The notes under the pieces were generated by a model. The model did no database searches and was not told where the DNA came from. It saw only the letters and a program-made list of their open reading frames with translations. The translations under genes were made by a program, and so were the position numbers. Below, piece after piece: positions 53,285 through 63,304 of a stretch of 64,000 nucleotides of DNA. The DNA lies in contig NZ_JAUOPC010000011.1 of NCBI RefSeq assembly GCF_030546805.1, positions 62,001 through 126,000 of the forward strand, written 5' to 3'. Position 1 is the first letter of the stretch. Each line of letters starts with the position of its first letter. This stretch comes from Cyclobacterium sp. 1_MG-2023 (GTDB taxonomy: Bacteria > Bacteroidota > Bacteroidia > Cytophagales > Cyclobacteriaceae).

Positions 53285-54622
53285 ATGGCAGGTCAAATAG
53301 TAATATTAGGAAACGGTATTTCGGGGGTTACCTGTGCACGGCATATTAGAAAAATTGACGATCAGGTGAAAATCATTATTGTTTCCGGGGAAACGGAACA
53401 TTTTTTCTCTAGAACTGCTCTAATGTATATTTATATGGGGCATATGAAATACGAGCATACCAAACCCTATGCAGATGATTTCTGGAGTAAAAACAGGATA
53501 GCACTTAAATTTGGCTGGGTAGATAAAGTGGATTTTGCAAATCGACATTTGAACTTTGATAATGGAGAAAAGCTTGCCTATGACAAATTGATTCTTGCCA
53601 CGGGTTCCAAACCAAACTATTTTGGCTGGCCGGGACAAGATTTAAAAGGTGTGCAAGGCCTTTATAGTTTGCAGGATTTAGAGCTTATGGAAAAGCGTTC
53701 TCCAAAAATCTCACATGCCGTAATTGTAGGAGGAGGACTGATTGGTGTAGAAATGGCGGAAATGTTTTCTACTCGACAAATTCCTGTTACATTTTTGGTA
53801 AGAGAAAAGCATTTTTGGGCCAATGTCCTACCTCCTGAGGAATCAAAATTAGTAGGAAGACATATCAAAGAACATCATATTGACCTGAGATTTTCAACTG
53901 AATTATCAGAAATAATTGACAACGGAAAGGGAGAAGTTAAAGCAGTAAAAACATCTTCCGGTGAGCTTATTCCCTGTGAATTTGTAGGATTAACTGCCGG
54001 AGTACGACCAAATATAGATTTCCTTAGAGATTCTGAGCTTAAAACCAATAGAGGGATTGTGGTGAATAGAAAATTTGAAACCAATATGCCCCATGTTTAT
54101 GCCATAGGTGATTGTGTTGAATTTACAGAGGCTCCCGGGCCGGATAGGAAGATAGTTGAACAGGTTTGGTATACCGGAAGAATGCATGGCGAAACGCTGG
54201 CTTATAACTTGACCCATGAAAAGCAAGTGGATTATAAACCGGGGATTTGGTTTAACTCTGCTAAATTTTTTGATATAGAATACCAAACCTATGGTTTTCT
54301 ACCTAGTGCTTGGACCCATGATAAATGGTCTTTTTATTGGGAAGATAAGGAAGGGAAAATAGCCCTTAGGTTGTTATTTGATGAAGCAGGACGCATCCTT
54401 GCTGTCAATGCATTTGGCTGGAGGATGAGGCATGCTTTCTTCGATAAAGCAATTAAGGAAGGCTGGCCTGCTGATAAGGTTCTTGAAAAACTGGGGGAGG
54501 CAAGTTTTAATCCTGAATTTTATGACAGTTACCACAGAGAAGTGCTCAAATCCTACAACAAGGAAAAAGGGAAAGCGGTAAAACTGCCTAAAAAATCAAT
54601 GTTTCAAAAATTATTTGGTTAA
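53285..54622 (+). CDS. FAD/NAD(P)-dependent oxidoreductase
   Basis: 445 residues of the pyridine-nucleotide-disulfide reductase type. An FAD-binding N-terminus (VILGNGISGVTCARHI) and an NAD-binding motif (AVIVGGGLIGVEMAEMF, near residue 155) are clear, and the FAD-end motif HVYAIGDCVEF is near 270. It resembles the flavoprotein part of nitrite reductases and ferredoxin/rubredoxin reductases, but no catalytic disulfide is visible. It lies 5 bases upstream of the polyferredoxin gene, with which it may pass electrons. Confidence 0.85.
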   Translation: MAGQIVILGNGISGVTCARHIRKIDDQVKIIIVSGETEHFFSRTALMYIYMGHMKYEHTKPYADDFWSKNRIALKFGWVDKVDFANRHLNFDNGEKLAYDKLILATGSKPNYFGWPGQDLKGVQGLYSLQDLELMEKRSPKISHAVIVGGGLIGVEMAEMFSTRQIPVTFLVREKHFWANVLPPEESKLVGRHIKEHHIDLRFSTELSEIIDNGKGEVKAVKTSSGELIPCEFVGLTAGVRPNIDFLRDSELKTNRGIVVNRKFETNMPHVYAIGDCVEFTEAPGPDRKIVEQVWYTGRMHGETLAYNLTHEKQVDYKPGIWFNSAKFFDIEYQTYGFLPSAWTHDKWSFYWEDKEGKIALRLLFDEAGRILAVNAFGWRMRHAFFDKAIKEGWPADKVLEKLGEASFNPEFYDSYHREVLKSYNKEKGKAVKLPKKSMFQKLFG

Positions 54623-54627
54623 AATTT

Positions 54628-56172
54628 ATGAATATTCTACAGAAGATTGGAGTACTCCTTACCTTAATTGGGTTGCTGTTTTTTACCATTATCCCATTTT
54701 TAGGTAGCTACAAATTGGATGAGGAAACAACCATAAAAAACACAAAAGAAATCCATACCGAAGCCATGGTAGAGGTGCTTCAGCCCATGTTTGGGAAACT
54801 GTATACTTCTAATCTTTCTTTTATCAGTTCATTTAAAGATCATTTTAACAGCTATAATGAGGAGTTGAAAGCCAATCAGGAGTGGGACAAGGTCATATGG
54901 GATGATTATACATTCACCTTAACCAAGGCAGCATCTATGGGACCGGTCAATGATTCTCCTTTACTTTATTTGATGGCTTCTATAGGGCTAACTGTAATAG
55001 GGGGATTGTTTTATATCCTTCCTCTTTATCGGGGAAAGCCTTCGGGAATAAAAAATGATGGAATATTTTTCTCTTCCATGATGGCAAGAGGCTGGTTGGG
55101 TATGCTTACCGGATCATATTTGATACTATTTTATATTATCCTGTACTGGTTTCCGGAATACCTAACCAATCTGGTTTTGATGGTAGATCCATTGAGCCAA
55201 GCATTGTCAGGAGGGCCTGCCAGTCAATGGTTTTTATATGGATTTATTTATTCATTGGCCATAGTGGTGATGGGGCTTCGCATGTTTAGGAAATACAAAG
55301 GGAATAAATATCAAATGATACGAACCTCTTCTGTGATGTTTTTCCAATTGTCATTTGCCTTTTTGCTTCCTGAAATATTGGTGCTTTTAAACAAGCCATG
55401 GCACGACTTTAAAAATATTTGGCCCCTGGATTATTCTTTTTTCTATGAATATAGAATTGAAGGAATGTTAAATTCCGGCGCATTAGGAATGTTTATGCTT
55501 ATCTTTGGTATATTATTAATCGTAATAGGAGTGCCCTTATTTACCTATTTGTATGGAAAGCGTTGGTACTGTAGTTGGGTATGTGGTTGTGGTGGACTCG
55601 CTGAAACATTGGGGGATCCGTACCGTCAACTTTCAGATAAATCGCTTAAATCTTGGCAAATTGAACGGTACCTAATTCATGGAGTATTGGTTTTTGCTGT
55701 TGTCATGACGGCATTAACTATCGTCAATTATTTTATGAGCTTTGAACTCTTGGGGCAAGCTACCGAGCAAATTCATTCAATTTATGGCTTTGCCATAGGT
55801 TCGATCTTTGCCGGAGTGGTTGGTACCGGATTTTATCCTTTTATGGGGAACCGAGTGTGGTGTAGGTTTGGTTGTCCTTTAGCCGCCTATTTGGGAATGG
55901 TTCAAAGATTCAAGTCCAGGTTTAGAATTACCACCAATGGTGGACAATGCATCTCCTGTGGCAATTGCTCTACCTATTGTGAGATGGGTATTGATGTCAG
56001 GTGGTATGCCCAAAGGGGACAAAACATTGTCAGATCCTCCTGTGTGGGCTGCGGAGTATGTTCTGCGGTATGCCCTAGAGGTGTATTGAAGTTGGAAAAT
56101 GGAAAAGAAGAAGGAAGGATCAATGATATGCCCATTATTATTGGTAATGACTCAGTTAAAGCAAAAGTATAG
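54628..56172 (+). CDS. NapH/NosR-like membrane 4Fe-4S polyferredoxin
   Basis: 514 residues. Several hydrophobic helices alternate with cysteine motifs seen in NosR/NapH-type proteins: WYCSWVCGCGG, VWCRFGCPLAAYLG, and two ferredoxin motifs CISCGNCSTYC and CVGCGVCSAVCPRG near the C-terminus. Such proteins move electrons across or along the cytoplasmic membrane. The N-terminal ~150 residues form an extra extracytoplasmic-looking domain. No nitrous-oxide or nitrate reductase gene is nearby, so the partner is more likely the FAD protein just upstream. Confidence 0.83.
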   Translation: MNILQKIGVLLTLIGLLFFTIIPFLGSYKLDEETTIKNTKEIHTEAMVEVLQPMFGKLYTSNLSFISSFKDHFNSYNEELKANQEWDKVIWDDYTFTLTKAASMGPVNDSPLLYLMASIGLTVIGGLFYILPLYRGKPSGIKNDGIFFSSMMARGWLGMLTGSYLILFYIILYWFPEYLTNLVLMVDPLSQALSGGPASQWFLYGFIYSLAIVVMGLRMFRKYKGNKYQMIRTSSVMFFQLSFAFLLPEILVLLNKPWHDFKNIWPLDYSFFYEYRIEGMLNSGALGMFMLIFGILLIVIGVPLFTYLYGKRWYCSWVCGCGGLAETLGDPYRQLSDKSLKSWQIERYLIHGVLVFAVVMTALTIVNYFMSFELLGQATEQIHSIYGFAIGSIFAGVVGTGFYPFMGNRVWCRFGCPLAAYLGMVQRFKSRFRITTNGGQCISCGNCSTYCEMGIDVRWYAQRGQNIVRSSCVGCGVCSAVCPRGVLKLENGKEEGRINDMPIIIGNDSVKAKV

Positions 56173-56174
56173 AA

Positions 56175-57641
56175 ATGTTGATTAATTTGTCTTTGGTAAT
56201 ATATGGCTTGGCCATGTGTTTTGTATTGTTTTATAGTTTTGCACAGGCCAATTTATTGTGGCATTTTTTCAAATTTAAGGATAGTAAAATGCCTATGGCA
56301 TCCCTGGATGACAAAGGTCTTCCCAAGGTGACGGTACAGTTGCCTGTTTTCAATGAAAAATATGTGGTTGAGAGGTTGATTGAAGCCATCGCATCCATGC
56401 ATTACCCCAAAGAAAAACTGGAAATTCAAGTTTTGGATGACAGTACTGATGAAACAGTTGACATCATTAAGAGCTGTTTGAAATCATTTCCTGAAGTAAA
56501 CTTCAAATATATACATAGAGCGGATAGACAAGGATTTAAAGCAGGGGCTTTAAAAGAAGGTTTGGAAGTTGCTGAAGGAGAGTTGATTGCAATTTTTGAT
56601 GCTGACTTTGTACCGGATCCTTATTTTTTGTTGAAAACAGTGGGGCATTTTAAGGATGAAAAAGTGGGTATGGTTCAGTCCAGGTGGGGACACTTGAATG
56701 AAGACTATTCACTTTTCACTCGTTTACAAGCTTTTGCTTTAGATGCGCATTTTATGGTAGAGCAAATGGGTAGGAATGCACAAAAGGCTTTTATCAACTT
56801 TAATGGAACCGGAGGCATATGGAGAAAATCTTGTATTCTGGATGCTGGAGATTGGCATGCAGATACCCTCACAGAAGACCTTGACCTGAGTTATAGGGCA
56901 CAACAGAAGGGTTGGGATTTTATCTATCGACCTGATGTGGTGTCACCGGCAGAACTTCCACCTGTAATGTCTGCCATCAAGTCACAACAGTTTCGCTGGA
57001 CCAAAGGTGGGGCAGAATGTGCCAGAAAACATTTGGGACATGTACTGAAGGGCTCTTTTCCCTTAAAAGTGAAAATCCATGCAACTGCTCATTTACTAAA
57101 CTCCACCCTTTTTATCGCCATTTTATTGGTTAGTTTATCAAGCATCCCTGTTTGGTGGGGCTTTTATCAAGGACTTATTCCTTTGGAATACTTTAAACTT
57201 GCGGCCTTCTTCCTTTTTGGTTTTGTGATCATTGCCTCGGTATACTTTTTTGCCAATCTAAACCTTAGTCATTTCACTATAAGAAGTTTCCTTAGATTTT
57301 TATGGGAGTTGCCTGTCTTTCTGGCTGTTTCAATGGGGCTTTCTGTCCACAACGCCCAAGCCGTATGGGAAGGTTTGACCGGTAAAAAATCACCATTTGT
57401 TAGAACCCCAAAATACAATTTGTCAGGAAAAGGGCGCAACTGGGTAAGCAATACTTATAACCAATTGAAAATTCCTCCTACAGCCTATTTAGAAGCCATC
57501 TTGGCCATAGTATTTAGTGTGATGGTAGCGGTCTCTCTATATACTGGCACTTACGAAATGCTTGTGTTTCACAGCATGCTGGCCATAGGATTTAGCTTGG
57601 TAAGCATAAGTTCATTTAAAAGCTACCTGATTCATCCTTGA
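56175..57641 (+). CDS. Processive family 2 glycosyltransferase (cellulose-synthase-like)
   Basis: 488 residues, one N-terminal and about four C-terminal membrane helices. The full D, D, D, QxxRW set is seen: QVLDDSTDET, AIFDADFVPD, LTEDLDLSYR and QQFRWTKG. That motif set belongs to BcsA-like and glucomannan/ceramide-glucosyl-type enzymes that extend or initiate beta-linked glycans at the membrane. It starts 2 bases after the polyferredoxin stop, indicating one transcript. The product is unknown; no bcsB, pilZ domain or export partners are adjacent. Confidence 0.85.
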   Translation: MLINLSLVIYGLAMCFVLFYSFAQANLLWHFFKFKDSKMPMASLDDKGLPKVTVQLPVFNEKYVVERLIEAIASMHYPKEKLEIQVLDDSTDETVDIIKSCLKSFPEVNFKYIHRADRQGFKAGALKEGLEVAEGELIAIFDADFVPDPYFLLKTVGHFKDEKVGMVQSRWGHLNEDYSLFTRLQAFALDAHFMVEQMGRNAQKAFINFNGTGGIWRKSCILDAGDWHADTLTEDLDLSYRAQQKGWDFIYRPDVVSPAELPPVMSAIKSQQFRWTKGGAECARKHLGHVLKGSFPLKVKIHATAHLLNSTLFIAILLVSLSSIPVWWGFYQGLIPLEYFKLAAFFLFGFVIIASVYFFANLNLSHFTIRSFLRFLWELPVFLAVSMGLSVHNAQAVWEGLTGKKSPFVRTPKYNLSGKGRNWVSNTYNQLKIPPTAYLEAILAIVFSVMVAVSLYTGTYEMLVFHSMLAIGFSLVSISSFKSYLIHP

Positions 57642-57705
57642 AAATTAGCATTAATTCCAAAACTACCTACTTATCAGGTTCAAATATAAAACACATATTC
57701 ATTTT

Positions 57706-58386
57706 ATGTTGATAGACGTTGTTATTCCGGCTTTTAATGAAGAAAATGCTATAGGCAAAGTTATTGCAGAGATTCCGGATATTGTTCGAAATATTATTGT
57801 GGTGAATAACAACTCCAATGATGATACAAGAAAAGTGAGTTTAGCCGCTGGGGCAATAGTTTTGGATGAACCCCAAAAAGGTTACGGCAAAGCCTGCCTT
57901 AAAGGACTTGCCTACCTTGACGAATTGAAGCAATCTCCTGAGATCGTGGTTTTTTTAGATGCGGATTACAGTGACTATCCTGAGGAAATGCTTACTATTG
58001 TGGAGCCTATCATTCAAAATAATGCGGATATGGTCATTGGCTCTAGGGCAAAGGGAAGCAGGGAAAATGGTTCCATGACTTTACCTCAAATTTTCGGAAA
58101 CTGGTTGGCAACAAAATTGATGTTTAAGTTGTTTAAGGCTGATTTCTCAGATTTGGGTCCCTTTAGAGCCATTCGTTGGAACAAGCTAAAAGCCCTCAAA
58201 ATGCAGGATGAAGATTATGGATGGACCATAGAGATGCAAATCAAAGCTGTGAAAAAAGGATTGACCTTTACAGAAGTACCGGTAAATTATAGAAGAAGAA
58301 TTGGTGTATCGAAGGTCAGTGGGACAGTTAAGGGAGTATTTGGAGCCGGATATAAAATACTCTGGACCATATGGAAGTACCGGTAA
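57706..58386 (+). CDS. DPM1-like family 2 glycosyltransferase
   Basis: 226 residues. Motifs are VVIPAFNEENAIGKV, IIVVNNNSNDDT, the metal-site VFLDADYSDYPEEM, and GSRAKGSRENGSM. No membrane helix is present, as in soluble DPM1-type synthases. It probably makes a polyprenyl-phosphate hexose, which the GT-C-like protein two genes downstream could use. Between them lies a lipoprotein gene. Confidence 0.83.
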   Translation: MLIDVVIPAFNEENAIGKVIAEIPDIVRNIIVVNNNSNDDTRKVSLAAGAIVLDEPQKGYGKACLKGLAYLDELKQSPEIVVFLDADYSDYPEEMLTIVEPIIQNNADMVIGSRAKGSRENGSMTLPQIFGNWLATKLMFKLFKADFSDLGPFRAIRWNKLKALKMQDEDYGWTIEMQIKAVKKGLTFTEVPVNYRRRIGVSKVSGTVKGVFGAGYKILWTIWKYR

Positions 58387-58538
58387 AATGCTAAATTGGT
58401 TCTTCTTGCTGAATGCACACTTGCTCTATATTGACCCTGTGGCCGTCAGAAATAAAAGTTGCAGGAAAGGGCTAGTAGTAAGGTTCATCTGAGGTCAATT
58501 GGTTTATTTTCATTAAATTATACCTAAAAGTAAGTCAT

Positions 58539-59420
58539 ATGAAAACTTGTATCGCTGTGTTCTTAATTTTTCTAGGTTTTGCTTGCAACAGACCTCAAAG
58601 AGAAAATGTGGATTTTAAGGAGTGGGGAGATTATTGGTTTCAGGGAAAAGCTGAAATCAATAGCTATAAACTTACACAATACCGGTATGGAGAAGCTAGG
58701 GAAGGGGAGGCCGTACTAATTTTTGTAACCGAGGATTTTTCAAGGAAGAAGCATTTAAAATTGGATGCTCCTAATGAGGCAGGTAGGGACAAAATTTCAG
58801 TGTTAAAAATGAACCAAACCAGAACGTTTGTTACGGGTATTTACCCTTACCACATGATGTTATCTGCTTTTACACCCACTAAAGAAGCTTCTCAAGGATT
58901 GAAGTTTACGGCTTCCTCGCAGGAATGGTGTGGGCAGTCTTTCACGCAGATAAATTTAAAAAGTGGCAATGACTACAAGGGTGAACTGTTTAGTTATTTT
59001 GAGGAGGAGGGTGAAAAATCATTTTCTATTGAAGGAATTATGGAGGATGACTTATGGAACTTAGTAAGGATTAATCCAAATCAAGTGCCAAAGGGCAGTG
59101 TGATGATGTTACCTTCCCTAATCTACCAGCGCTTCAGTCACAGGGATTTTATCGCAGAAGAAGTTTTTATTCGAACACTAGATATAAGTGAAAATAGAAG
59201 TCAAGTTGAAGTGACTTATAGTTCAGGAAATCGTGTATTGAGGATCAATTATGAAAAAGAATTTCCCTATCAAATTTTGGGTTGGGAAGAAGAACATACC
59301 AATAAAAATGGTGATAAAGAGGTGACAAAGGCAGAGCGAAAAGGAACAAAAGTTATTGATTACTGGAACAGAAAGGCAGGCGAAGACGAATTTCTACGTA
59401 ATGAATTAAAACTTGATTGA
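58539..59420 (+). CDS. Lipoprotein of unknown function
   Basis: 293 residues. A lipoprotein signal (CIAVFLIFLGFAC) is followed by a beta-rich domain (WGDYWFQGKAEINSYKLTQY; LIFVTEDFSRKKHLK). Related Bacteroidota proteins are sometimes labelled septum formation inhibitor Maf, which I think is a mislabel, because the Maf nucleotide pyrophosphatase fold is not present. No enzyme motif is recognised. It sits inside the redox-glycosyltransferase operon, 12 bases before the next gene. Confidence 0.65.
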   Translation: MKTCIAVFLIFLGFACNRPQRENVDFKEWGDYWFQGKAEINSYKLTQYRYGEAREGEAVLIFVTEDFSRKKHLKLDAPNEAGRDKISVLKMNQTRTFVTGIYPYHMMLSAFTPTKEASQGLKFTASSQEWCGQSFTQINLKSGNDYKGELFSYFEEEGEKSFSIEGIMEDDLWNLVRINPNQVPKGSVMMLPSLIYQRFSHRDFIAEEVFIRTLDISENRSQVEVTYSSGNRVLRINYEKEFPYQILGWEEEHTNKNGDKEVTKAERKGTKVIDYWNRKAGEDEFLRNELKLD

Positions 59421-59432
59421 TAACAAATAAGA

Positions 59433-60764
59433 ATGTTGAAAAGCTATTTCGCAATTTTTATTTATGCCTTGGTCATTATTGGAATGGGATACTTTCTGCC
59501 TCGTTCTGCTTTTGTACCACAGTTAGCTTTGTTTATTGCAGGTTTTTTATCCTATCTAATATTGGTTTATCAAGTTAAAAAGCTTAATTATTCCTTTATT
59601 TGGATTGGCGCTTTGGCTCTGGGCTTGCGTTTGCTGCTTTTAGGAGCAGAGCCGGTGCTCTCTGATGATTTTTATAGGTATTTTTTCGATGGCCATCTGG
59701 TAGGAAAAGGAATTAATCCTTATGCTGCCTTACCCGAAGATTGGTTTAAAAGTGGTGTATTAGTGAGCAATGGTTATTGGCAATTGCTGCTGGACAAAAT
59801 GAATTCCCCACAATATTTCTCGGTATACCCTCCTTTACATCAGTTGTTTTTCTGGATGGCCACTTGGGTTGGAGAGGATATTTTCCTAAATATAATTTCT
59901 TTAAGAAGCATAGTGCTCCTTTTTGAGATGGTCAATCTGTGGTTGATAAAAGAAATTTTATCCCGGCTGCAAATCCCGGCTTACAAATTGGCTTGGTATG
60001 CTTTTAACCCATTGGTTATCATAGAGCTCACAGGAAATCTTCATTTTGAAGGCATGGTATTGACCGGGTTGCTTATGGCATTGTACTTTTATGGAAGCAA
60101 GGATGAGAAAAAAACGGCTTTGGGTTGGAGCATGGCAGTGGGTATCAAATTAAGTCCATTACTTACTGCACCCATATGGGCAAATGCTTGGAAAAAAAAG
60201 AATTTCATTAAGTTTTCCTTAATGACCGTCATTCTGTTACTGTTGTTTTTCGCTCCTTTACTCGCTAGTGGGCAGCTTATGAATTTTTATGCTAGTTTTC
60301 GGCTTTACCAAAGTAGTTTTGAATTCAATGCTTCTTTTTATTATCTGTTGAGATGGTTTTCAGGTTTTTTTATAGATTATAACCCTATTGGAACTCTTGG
60401 GCCTAGCCTGAATATTCTTGCAGCTATCAGCTTATTGATCATTGGTTTCACCAACAAGGAAATCAACACAGGAGGCTTGGCGCGTAATATTGTATGGATG
60501 TATTTAGTATTTCTATTGCTTCAAACAACGGTGCATCCCTGGTACCTGATACCTGCTTTAGGAGTAAGCCTTTTTACTTCAAATTATATTTTTGTTGGAT
60601 GGAGTGGACTGGTTTTTTTATCCTATCATGCTTACGCAGATGCGAGTTACAAAGAAAATTACCTGATCGTAGCTTTAGAGTATTTGTTATTATTGGCTTT
60701 CTTTCTCTATCAAATTAAATCTTTGAGGAAAAAGAAAATCCCCCTTTTAAATCGGTTCGAGTAG
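59433..60764 (+). CDS. GT-C-like polyprenyl-phosphate-sugar mannosyltransferase
   Basis: 443 residues, about ten membrane helices along the chain. The extracytoplasmic loop after the second helix pair has EPVLSDDFYRYFFDGHLVG, the acidic site characteristic of GT-C enzymes (GPI-mannosyltransferase/GT87 style), and GINPYAALPEDW, a typical following segment. It would transfer a sugar from a lipid-phosphate donor on the periplasmic face. The DPM1-like gene at 57706 is a natural donor-maker. No clear terminator is seen before the converging response-regulator gene, 27 bases away. Confidence 0.75.
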   Translation: MLKSYFAIFIYALVIIGMGYFLPRSAFVPQLALFIAGFLSYLILVYQVKKLNYSFIWIGALALGLRLLLLGAEPVLSDDFYRYFFDGHLVGKGINPYAALPEDWFKSGVLVSNGYWQLLLDKMNSPQYFSVYPPLHQLFFWMATWVGEDIFLNIISLRSIVLLFEMVNLWLIKEILSRLQIPAYKLAWYAFNPLVIIELTGNLHFEGMVLTGLLMALYFYGSKDEKKTALGWSMAVGIKLSPLLTAPIWANAWKKKNFIKFSLMTVILLLLFFAPLLASGQLMNFYASFRLYQSSFEFNASFYYLLRWFSGFFIDYNPIGTLGPSLNILAAISLLIIGFTNKEINTGGLARNIVWMYLVFLLLQTTVHPWYLIPALGVSLFTSNYIFVGWSGLVFLSYHAYADASYKENYLIVALEYLLLLAFFLYQIKSLRKKKIPLLNRFE

Positions 60765-60791
60765 CAAAAGGTACCCGGAAACTCAACCATT

Positions 60792-61469
60792 TTACCCTTC
60801 AATATGTGCTTTTAACCCGGGTTCATCGTCAATTTTTTTAAGCAACTCCACCACATTATTTACTTTCAGTTTCTTCATTATATTGAAACGGTGTGTTTCT
60901 ATGGTACGAATACTTTTACCGAGTTGGGCTGCTATCTCTTTATTTCCAACGCCATTGGCAATCATTTTAAGGATTTGTTTCTCCCTTTTTGTGATATCAT
61001 AATCATTGGACAGAGGTTTATTTTGGTTGGCCTTTTTGGTGTTGATATTTAAGTAATTATTCACCAAAACCTGGCTTATGTCACCACTAAAATACTTCCC
61101 ACCCTGCTGTATGGTTTTGATGGCTTTTAAAAATTCCTCCTTACTAGTGTCCTTTAACAAGTATCCTGAGGCGCCACATTCTATGGCTTGCAGAATATAG
61201 TCTTCATCATCATGCATGGATAAAATAAGAATTTTGATAGCATCAGGATTTTTGTTTAGTTCCCTTGTAGCCTCCAAGCCATTCATCTCAGGCATGCGAA
61301 TATCAATGATTAGCATGTCGGGATTTAATTTTTCTACAGTCGTTATAGCTTCTTTCCCATTAGAAGCTTCGCCTACAACAATAATTTCTCCTTCATTTTC
61401 CAGAAGGTTTTTGATTCCGCTCCTGACCACTACATGGTCATCTGCTAATACAACTTTTATTTTTTCCAT
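60792..61469 (-). CDS. NarL/LuxR-family response regulator
   Basis: 225 residues. A receiver domain (VVLADDHVVVRSG; phospho-acceptor Asp in MLIIDIRMPEMNGLE; Lys of LLKDTS) is followed by a LuxR-type HTH near residues 155-215 (DITKREKQILKMIANGVGNK). It lies 17 bases downstream of the sensor kinase and is its evident partner. It probably regulates the adjoining nitrite-reduction genes; this is inference. Confidence 0.93.
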   Translation of the reverse strand: MEKIKVVLADDHVVVRSGIKNLLENEGEIIVVGEASNGKEAITTVEKLNPDMLIIDIRMPEMNGLEATRELNKNPDAIKILILSMHDDEDYILQAIECGASGYLLKDTSKEEFLKAIKTIQQGGKYFSGDISQVLVNNYLNINTKKANQNKPLSNDYDITKREKQILKMIANGVGNKEIAAQLGKSIRTIETHRFNIMKKLKVNNVVELLKKIDDEPGLKAHIEG

Positions 61470-61486
61470 TTTTAGGTTTATATTGT

Positions 61487-63304
61487 TTATTCTAAAGGGA
61501 TGTTTATGCTAATGCTGGTTCCTTTGCCTTCATTAGAATGAATTTCACAATCACCATTGATGAAATTTGCCCGCTCCCGAATGTTGAAAATTCCATGTCC
61601 AGAAGTAGAAAAGTGCCCTTTTTCTTCCAATTTATTGATATCAAAGCCTTTGCCATTGTCTGCAATTTCTAAGTTCAGGTATTGAGAATTGTGGGTTAGG
61701 GTTATCTTTACCTCACTCGCCTCGGAATACTTGATGGCATTATTCACAGCCTCTTGGCATATCCGGTAAATGTTATTTTCTATTTTTCCTTCCAGTCGGG
61801 TCAAAAACCCGGTTTTATTTTCAAAGATTACTTTGAGGTCAGATATTTTGGTGATCTCTCGGGCGAATTTACTTAAAACAGGAACGATACCATAATCAGA
61901 CAAGACACTTGGTGTAAGGTTAAATGATATCCTTCTTACTTCTCTGATTACATCTTTTAAAAGATCTTTTACCGTCTTTAGTTTTTCCTTTTCTGTATTG
62001 ATTTTGACGGAGTGAATGGCTTCCAAATTAAACTTCATCGCAGATAGCATTTGACCAATACCATCATGCATATCTCTGGATATTCTTTTGCGTTCTTCTT
62101 CTTGACCTTCAAGGATAAGAGCTGAACGGAATTGTTGCTCTTTGACCTTTTTTTCAATCTTTTCTTTATTTATTTCTCGAGAGATGGTTTCAGCTTCTTT
62201 TTTCTCGGTTTTATCAGTACTTATCATAAGTAACTGATTGGGTGTTCCTTGGTTGTCTTGCGTGGGAATTAAATTAATTTTGAGCCATACAAAGTCGCCT
62301 GCTTCATTGACCACCCTGATTTCACCTGTCCAGGGCTTATTGTTTAAGATCATTTTTTGGATGTTTTTCAAATAATCTTCACCATATCCCTGGTCTTGCA
62401 TCCAATTGAAAATGTTTGAAGGGCGTTCACCTTCAAACTCCATTACGGAAATAAATTTTTCCGAAAAGTCTATAAATTCTCCGGTGACTTCACATTTCGC
62501 ATATAAAGTAAAATCTTCTACAGCAACTTCCACTTCTAATAGATCTTGATAGGCCTGTTCCAAGGAGGCATATAAAGTACTTAGTTCTAAGGTGAGTTTT
62601 TTTGCCTTTCTTTGAGAGTTGTCTTGTTCTTCAAAAGTTTTTCTAATGCTTTTGGCGGAGGGGATAAAGATAAAAAATACCTCAAATAAGATGACAGCTA
62701 AAGATAAAATTAGCAGGAGTCCTTCAATATTTTTCAGGTTCATGACCCTTATACTTGCCTCTTTATCGTATTGAAAAACAATCTTATCCATTCCTTTTAG
62801 GAAAGTGGCTTCATGGGCAATAATAACTTCTGTATTTTTTAAAATTTGATCTTTGGGACTGTCAATGTTATTTTTTAATAATCGTAGGATCTCCTCTGCG
62901 GCAACTACAATGGTGTCAAAATCTGAATTGATACGGTTAAATAAGTCCTTTACTTCAGCACTGTTTTGTGTTTTTACTCCTAGGGAATCAATACCTAATT
63001 GGAGGGTGAAGTGTACGGCCTTCCATTCATTCAATGCCTCTTCCAATTCCTTTACCCTTATAAAATCATTTGAAGAAGGGGAAGGTTTGGTCAATAAGAG
63101 TACACACTTGCTGATCTTCTGGCTAAGCATTCTCTGCCTACCGGATAAGTTAATAATTCGCGAATCATTTTCTTGTTCACTGATGAACTTTTGAACCAAT
63201 ATTTGGCTCAATATGATGCTGAGTGCAATGGCACTCAAGGCGACAAGATAATACTTGCCTAGCTTTTTGAATTTAGGTTTTTTGGACGTATCCTGACTTT
63301 CCAT
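61487..63304 (-). CDS. PilJ/PAS-domain NarX-like sensor histidine kinase
   Basis: 605 residues. Two membrane helices (near residues 15-35 and 190-215) enclose a periplasmic PilJ-type domain that begins RIINLSGRQRMLSQKISK, recalling the nitrate-binding P-box of NarX. A PAS domain (residues ~255-365; EGERPSNIFNWMQDQGYGED) follows, then the HisKA_3 core with the phospho-His in ISRDMHDGIGQML and an ATPase with AVNNAIKYSEAS and SGHGIFNIRERA. The nearby NirD gene supports nitrate or nitrite sensing, but the ligand is not proven. Confidence 0.9.
   Translation of the reverse strand: MESQDTSKKPKFKKLGKYYLVALSAIALSIILSQILVQKFISEQENDSRIINLSGRQRMLSQKISKCVLLLTKPSPSSNDFIRVKELEEALNEWKAVHFTLQLGIDSLGVKTQNSAEVKDLFNRINSDFDTIVVAAEEILRLLKNNIDSPKDQILKNTEVIIAHEATFLKGMDKIVFQYDKEASIRVMNLKNIEGLLLILSLAVILFEVFFIFIPSAKSIRKTFEEQDNSQRKAKKLTLELSTLYASLEQAYQDLLEVEVAVEDFTLYAKCEVTGEFIDFSEKFISVMEFEGERPSNIFNWMQDQGYGEDYLKNIQKMILNNKPWTGEIRVVNEAGDFVWLKINLIPTQDNQGTPNQLLMISTDKTEKKEAETISREINKEKIEKKVKEQQFRSALILEGQEEERKRISRDMHDGIGQMLSAMKFNLEAIHSVKINTEKEKLKTVKDLLKDVIREVRRISFNLTPSVLSDYGIVPVLSKFAREITKISDLKVIFENKTGFLTRLEGKIENNIYRICQEAVNNAIKYSEASEVKITLTHNSQYLNLEIADNGKGFDINKLEEKGHFSTSGHGIFNIRERANFINGDCEIHSNEGKGTSISINIPLE

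Noticed and set aside
58301-58492. 63-codon + strand frame overlapping the DPM1-like gene end
   Set aside because: Starts inside a well-supported gene in another frame and resembles no family; the region before the lipoprotein gene appears non-coding.
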